Source of the DNA: Sva-07 sp963728355
Lineage (GTDB): Bacteria; Actinomycetota; Acidimicrobiia; Acidimicrobiales; Ilumatobacteraceae
Assembly (NCBI GenBank): GCA_963728355.1
Contig: CAVSJQ010000012.1
Span: forward strand, 1 to 64,000
Direction: 5' to 3'
DNA: 64,000 nt
This document shows positions 60,346 through 64,000 of this stretch, in pieces (position 1 is the stretch's first letter; every line of letters starts with the position of its first letter). A model generated the notes under the pieces. The model made no database searches. It worked only from the letters and a program-made list of their open reading frames with translations, and was not told where the DNA came from. The position numbers and the translations under genes are program-made.

Positions 60346-61461
60346 ATGACAACGCTGGACGTGACGGCACCCGCAACCCGACTGAAGGGCTGGGACTCGC
60401 TCGAGTTCTACGTCGGCAACGCCCGGGCGATGGCCGGATTCCTCACCGCCGCGTTCGGCTTCGAGGTCACCGCCTACGCCGGTCCCGAGACCGGACGCGA
60501 CGACATCGCCTCGTACCTGCTCGAGCAGGGCGACATCCGCTTCGTCGTCACGGCCGGCCTCACGCCCGACTCGCCGATCTGGAACCACGTGCGCGAACAC
60601 GGCGACGGCGCCCAGGACCTCGCCTTCGTCGTCGACGACGCCACCGCCACCTACGACGCGGCGATCGCCCGCGGCGCCCGCTCGGTGCGCGAGCCCTACG
60701 AACTCACCGACGAGCACGGCACGCTGCGCCTCGCCGCCATCGGCACCTACGGCGAGACCAAGCACACCTTCGTCGACCGCCGCGACTACACCGGCCACTA
60801 CTGCCCCGGCTACGTCTCCACCGGCCTGCCGCCCGCACCGAGCGGCCTGCCGCCAGTAGCGCTCGACCGCATCGACCACGTCGTCGGCAACGTCGAGGTC
60901 GGCAAGCTCGACGAGTGGGTCTCGTTCTACGAGGACGTGATGGGCTTCCGCCAGCTCCGCCACTTCGACGAGCACCAGATCGCCACCGAGTACAGCGCCC
61001 TGCGCTCGACCGTGATGACCAACGACGCCGGCGTCACCATGCCGCTCAACGAACCCGCCGAGGGCCTCAAGCGCAGCCAGATCCAGGAGTACCTCGACAC
61101 CTACCGCGGGCCTGGCGTGCAGCACATCGCGCTCGGCACGAACGACATCGTGCAGGCGATCAGCGGGCTGCGCGCCCGCGGCGTCCGCTTTCTCGAGGCC
61201 AACGACGAGTACTTCCACGACGTGCGCAACCGGCTCGGCTTCCTCGACGTGCCATGGGACGCGATCGAACAGCTCGGCATCCTCGTCGACCACGAGAGCG
61301 ACGGCCACCTGCTCCAGCTGTTCACCGAGCCGATCACCGACCGCCCGACCGTCTTCGTCGAGATCATCCAACGCGGCGGCGCCACCGGCTTCGGCGAGGG
61401 CAACTTCAAGGCACTGTTCGAATCGATCGAGCACGAGCAGGAGCGCCGGGGCAACCTGTGA
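60346..61461 (+). CDS. hppD: 4-hydroxyphenylpyruvate dioxygenase
   Basis: 371-aa Fe(II) dioxygenase that turns 4-hydroxyphenylpyruvate into homogentisate. Two VOC domains: N-terminal LEFYVGNARAMAGFLTA; C-terminal RIDHVVGNV (His ligand), GVQHIALGTNDIV (His) and FVEIIQRGG (Glu) form the 2-His-1-Glu site. Full length and intact. The GTG of the aminotransferase overlaps its stop by 4 nt. Second step of tyrosine degradation. Confidence 0.95.
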   Translation: MTTLDVTAPATRLKGWDSLEFYVGNARAMAGFLTAAFGFEVTAYAGPETGRDDIASYLLEQGDIRFVVTAGLTPDSPIWNHVREHGDGAQDLAFVVDDATATYDAAIARGARSVREPYELTDEHGTLRLAAIGTYGETKHTFVDRRDYTGHYCPGYVSTGLPPAPSGLPPVALDRIDHVVGNVEVGKLDEWVSFYEDVMGFRQLRHFDEHQIATEYSALRSTVMTNDAGVTMPLNEPAEGLKRSQIQEYLDTYRGPGVQHIALGTNDIVQAISGLRARGVRFLEANDEYFHDVRNRLGFLDVPWDAIEQLGILVDHESDGHLLQLFTEPITDRPTVFVEIIQRGGATGFGEGNFKALFESIEHEQERRGNL

Positions 61462-63059
61462 ACGGCCGCCCCCGTCCGGCCGTCCTCGCCCTCCCCGGCT
61501 ACCGGCCCGGGCGCTCAGCCGCAGCAGCCGCCGCCGAACACGGCATCGCCGACGTCATCAAGCTCGCCTCCAACGAATTGCCGCACGGCCCGCTGCCGTC
61601 GGTCGCCGCCGCCCTGCGCGCCGGCATCGGCGATGTCAACCTCTATCCCGATCACCGCGCCGTCGCGCTGCGCGAGGCGATCGGTGCGTCGCTCGGAATC
61701 GGCGCCGACCACATCACCGTCGGCGCCGGATCGGTCGGACTGCTCCAGCAGCTCGCCTTGTCGTACGTCGAACTCGGCGACGGCGTTGCGTTCTGCTGGC
61801 CGTCCTTCGAGGCGTACCCGCAGTTCGCCGCACTGGTCGACGGCGAACCGATCCGGCCGTCGCTGCGCCGTCAGACGTTCGACCTCGAGTTGCTCGCCGA
61901 CGTCATCGACGGCGACACGCGCCTCGTGCTGATCGCCAACCCGAACAACCCGACCGGCACTGTCGTCGGCACCGACGAGCTCACGGCGTTCGTCGAGCGC
62001 GTCCCCGACTCGTGCCTCGTCGTGATCGACGAGGCCTACGCCGAGTTCGTCACCGACGCCCGCATCGGCGACTCGCTGCAACTCGTCGAGCACTTCTCGA
62101 ACGTTGTCCTGCTCCGCACCTTCTCCAAGGCCCACGCGCTCGCGTCGTTGCGTGTCGGCTACGCGATCGCCCGACCCGAGGTGATCGACGTCCTCGACCG
62201 CACGCTCGTACCGTTCGTCGTCAACGGCCTCGCCCAGACGGCGGCGATCGCGAGCCTGGCCGCAACCGACGAGATGCGCGAGCGTGTCGCCGGCGTCGTC
62301 ACGGAACGTGCCCGGGTCGCCGCTGCGCTGCGCGGGGCCGGCTGGATGGTGCCCGAGCCGCAGGGCAACTTCGTGTGGCTCCCCGCCGCTGAGGCATCAG
62401 CCGACATCGGTGTCGCCCTGGAACGCCTCGGCGTCGTCACCCGCGGGTTTCCCGACGTCGGCATCCGCGTCACCGTCGCCGACGGCGTCGACAACGACCG
62501 GTTCCTCGACGCCTTCGACAAGGTCGCCGTCGACGTCGATCCCGATGCGTGGCAGCTGCCGACCGGCGAGCTGGCGATGCGGATCGCGGGCGAGCTGCAA
62601 CGCCTCGACGACGTGCTCGCCCGGCTCGTCGCCCACGGCGAGCAGCCCCGCCGGGCGGGTCTCACCGCAGCGGACGACACGACCGGCGAGCAGTGGGAGG
62701 AGGGTCACGTGTGGGCCCACCTCGCCGAATTCGGCGCCTACTGGCGGCGCGAACTGCGAGTCATCGTCGACGCGGGCAGCGACGGTCCGGTGCCGTTCGG
62801 TCGCACGAAGCGTGACCCGCACCGCATCGCCATGATCGAGGCCCACCGCACGACACCGGTCGCCGAGCTCGCCGCCACCGCGCAACGCGACATCGCCGCC
62901 TTTCGCGCCGACCTCGCCGAGCTGACAGCGGCGGACTGGTCGCGACGGGGCCTCCATGAGACGCTGGGCGAGATGGATCTCTGGGGCTTCCTCGACCATT
63001 TCGTCACCGGCCACTACCTCGAACACGCCGACCAACTCGACGGGCTCCGCCATGAATGA
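61458..63059 (+). CDS. Histidinol-phosphate/aromatic aminotransferase fused to DinB-like domain
   Basis: 533 aa. Residues 1 to about 355 are a HisC-type class I/II PLP aminotransferase: IKLASNELPHGP, ANPNNPTGTVVG, and PLP lysine in RTFSKAHALASLRVGYA. Context makes it the aromatic (tyrosine) transaminase that supplies HPPD. Residues from about 375 to the end are a DinB_2-like four-helix bundle with potential metal His in EGHVWAHLAEF and GHYLEHADQL. GTG start overlaps HPPD; the C-terminus overlaps the FAH start by 8 nt. I have not seen this fusion described; function of the DinB part is unknown. Confidence 0.85.
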   Translation: MNGRPRPAVLALPGYRPGRSAAAAAAEHGIADVIKLASNELPHGPLPSVAAALRAGIGDVNLYPDHRAVALREAIGASLGIGADHITVGAGSVGLLQQLALSYVELGDGVAFCWPSFEAYPQFAALVDGEPIRPSLRRQTFDLELLADVIDGDTRLVLIANPNNPTGTVVGTDELTAFVERVPDSCLVVIDEAYAEFVTDARIGDSLQLVEHFSNVVLLRTFSKAHALASLRVGYAIARPEVIDVLDRTLVPFVVNGLAQTAAIASLAATDEMRERVAGVVTERARVAAALRGAGWMVPEPQGNFVWLPAAEASADIGVALERLGVVTRGFPDVGIRVTVADGVDNDRFLDAFDKVAVDVDPDAWQLPTGELAMRIAGELQRLDDVLARLVAHGEQPRRAGLTAADDTTGEQWEEGHVWAHLAEFGAYWRRELRVIVDAGSDGPVPFGRTKRDPHRIAMIEAHRTTPVAELAATAQRDIAAFRADLAELTAADWSRRGLHETLGEMDLWGFLDHFVTGHYLEHADQLDGLRHE

Positions 63060-64000
63060 GAACTCGAGGGTCGACGGCGCCGACACCTGGGTCGAGATCC
63101 CGGACGGGTCGCCGTTCCCGCTGCACAACCTGCCGTTCGGGATCGCCCGGCGCGACGACGGCACCGTCGGCGCCTTCGTCGCGATCGGCGACCATGCGCT
63201 CGACCTCGCCGACGCGGTCGGCACCGGCTTCCTCGACGACTCGCCCGCCGAGTACGGCCTGCTCGACGCGGGCGGCACGCTCAACGGGTTCGCCGCCGTG
63301 GGTCGAGTGGCGCACAGCGCGCTGCGCGAACGGCTGACCGACCTGTTCACCGAACGCCGCCACCAGGCGCAGCTGACGCCGTGTCTCGTGCCGCTCGACG
63401 AGCTGGAGATGCAGCTGCCCGTCGCTGTCGGTGACTACGTCGACTTCTACTCGTCGCTCCACCACGCCACGAACCTCGGCCGCCTGTTCCGCCCCGACGG
63501 CGAGGCGCTGCTGCCCAACTGGCGCCACCTCCCCGTCGGCTACCACGGCCGCTCCGGCACGATCGTCGCCGACGGCACCGCCATCGCACGGCCGAACGGA
63601 CTACGGCTCGTCGACGGCGAACCGCGGTACGGACCGACCAACGCCCTCGACATCGAGCTCGAGGTCGGCGCCGTCATCGGCATGCCGTCGCGGCTCGGCG
63701 AGCCGATCTCGACCGTCGACGCCGAGCAGCACCTGTTCGGGCTGTGCCTCGTCAACGACTGGTCGGCGCGCGACATCCAGGCCTTCGAGTACCAGCCGCT
63801 CGGGCCGTTCCTCGGCAAGAGCTTCGCCACGTCGATGTCGCCCTGGATCGTCACCCTCGACGCGCTCGAACCGTTCCGCGTCGACCCGCCCGTGCAGGAC
63901 CCACCGGTCGCCGACCATCTCCGCACCGCCGGCGCCACCGGGTTCGACCTGCACCTCGAGATCGAACTCGATGGCGAGGTGATCAGCCGGACGTGCTTCG
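63052..64000 (+). CDS. fahA: Fumarylacetoacetase, N-terminal part (runs off the window)
   Basis: About 316 codons before the window edge. Fumarylacetoacetate hydrolase hydrolyses the last intermediate of tyrosine degradation. N-terminal FAH cap PFPLHNLPFGIARRDDGT, active-site and metal segments VDFYSSLHHATN, NALDIELEVG and LVNDWSARDIQAFEYQPLG. All expected acidic ligands and the catalytic His are present. ATG at 63052. Homogentisate dioxygenase and maleylacetoacetate isomerase are not in the window and may follow. Confidence 0.93.
   Translation, partial: MNENSRVDGADTWVEIPDGSPFPLHNLPFGIARRDDGTVGAFVAIGDHALDLADAVGTGFLDDSPAEYGLLDAGGTLNGFAAVGRVAHSALRERLTDLFTERRHQAQLTPCLVPLDELEMQLPVAVGDYVDFYSSLHHATNLGRLFRPDGEALLPNWRHLPVGYHGRSGTIVADGTAIARPNGLRLVDGEPRYGPTNALDIELEVGAVIGMPSRLGEPISTVDAEQHLFGLCLVNDWSARDIQAFEYQPLGPFLGKSFATSMSPWIVTLDALEPFRVDPPVQDPPVADHLRTAGATGFDLHLEIELDGEVISRTCF

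Overview
The window is very G+C-rich (about 70 % by eye) with strong GC3 bias, so most long open frames opposite or inside genes are shadows. Gene content points to an actinobacterium: LLM-class and deazaflavin/F420-type oxidoreductases, an F420/PPOX-type enzyme, a MshB/Mca-like PIG-L deacetylase, cyclase-ATPase and LuxR regulators, many GTG starts, and several genes with a TANNNT hexamer 6-7 nt before the start codon (leaderless style). The mix resembles Acidimicrobiia (Ilumatobacter-like); that placement is inference. No tRNA, rRNA, CRISPR or insertion sequence was recognised.

Layout. 110-4292: a three-gene, translationally coupled operon (AAA+ ATPase, RecQ helicase fused to a phosphoribosyltransferase, DprA-like protein) that looks like a conflict or DNA-uptake system. 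4461-12530: an accessory zone with three toxin-antitoxin loci (one with a frameshifted toxin), a vapC remnant, three copies or pieces of one small Cys-containing protein, hydrolases, a cupin, a DUF6933-pRiA4b fusion, and two truncated genes meeting near 12.54 kb. 12511-20531: a truncated LuxR regulator, a PIG-L deacetylase flanked by two copies of a 31-bp palindrome, an O-methyltransferase, DUF1905, a receiver/flavoprotein fusion coupled to a cNMP-binding histidine kinase, and an LLM oxidoreductase. 20638-29954: a small defence island with two PIN toxins and a complete four-gene Wadjet (JetABCD) operon.

30046-48895 is mostly metabolic and regulatory: an SCP2 protein, trans-sulfuration enzyme plus M20 hydrolase, GNAT, MBL-fold enzyme, a DinB-like/TetR pair, two VOC proteins, macro domain, PhoU-like protein plus Na/Pi symporter, two deazaflavin/PPOX enzymes, a 1070-aa cyclase-ATPase, a dimethylformamidase-like protein, TrmO, and a quinone-oxidoreductase/TetR divergent pair with two palindromic operators. 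48968-58432 holds a lipoprotein, a P3A-type proton ATPase, a flavin monooxygenase, a Cys-repeat protein, a USP and membrane proteins. 58631-64000 holds ACC deaminase, then an Lrp regulator divergent from a tyrosine-catabolism operon (HPPD, an aminotransferase-DinB fusion, and fumarylacetoacetase running off the window end).

The strongest candidates for a second look are the ATPase/RecQ-PRTase/DprA operon, the Cys-repeat protein at 54986, the two intergenic palindrome families, the decay and rearrangement in 5-12.6 kb, and the aminotransferase-DinB fusion.
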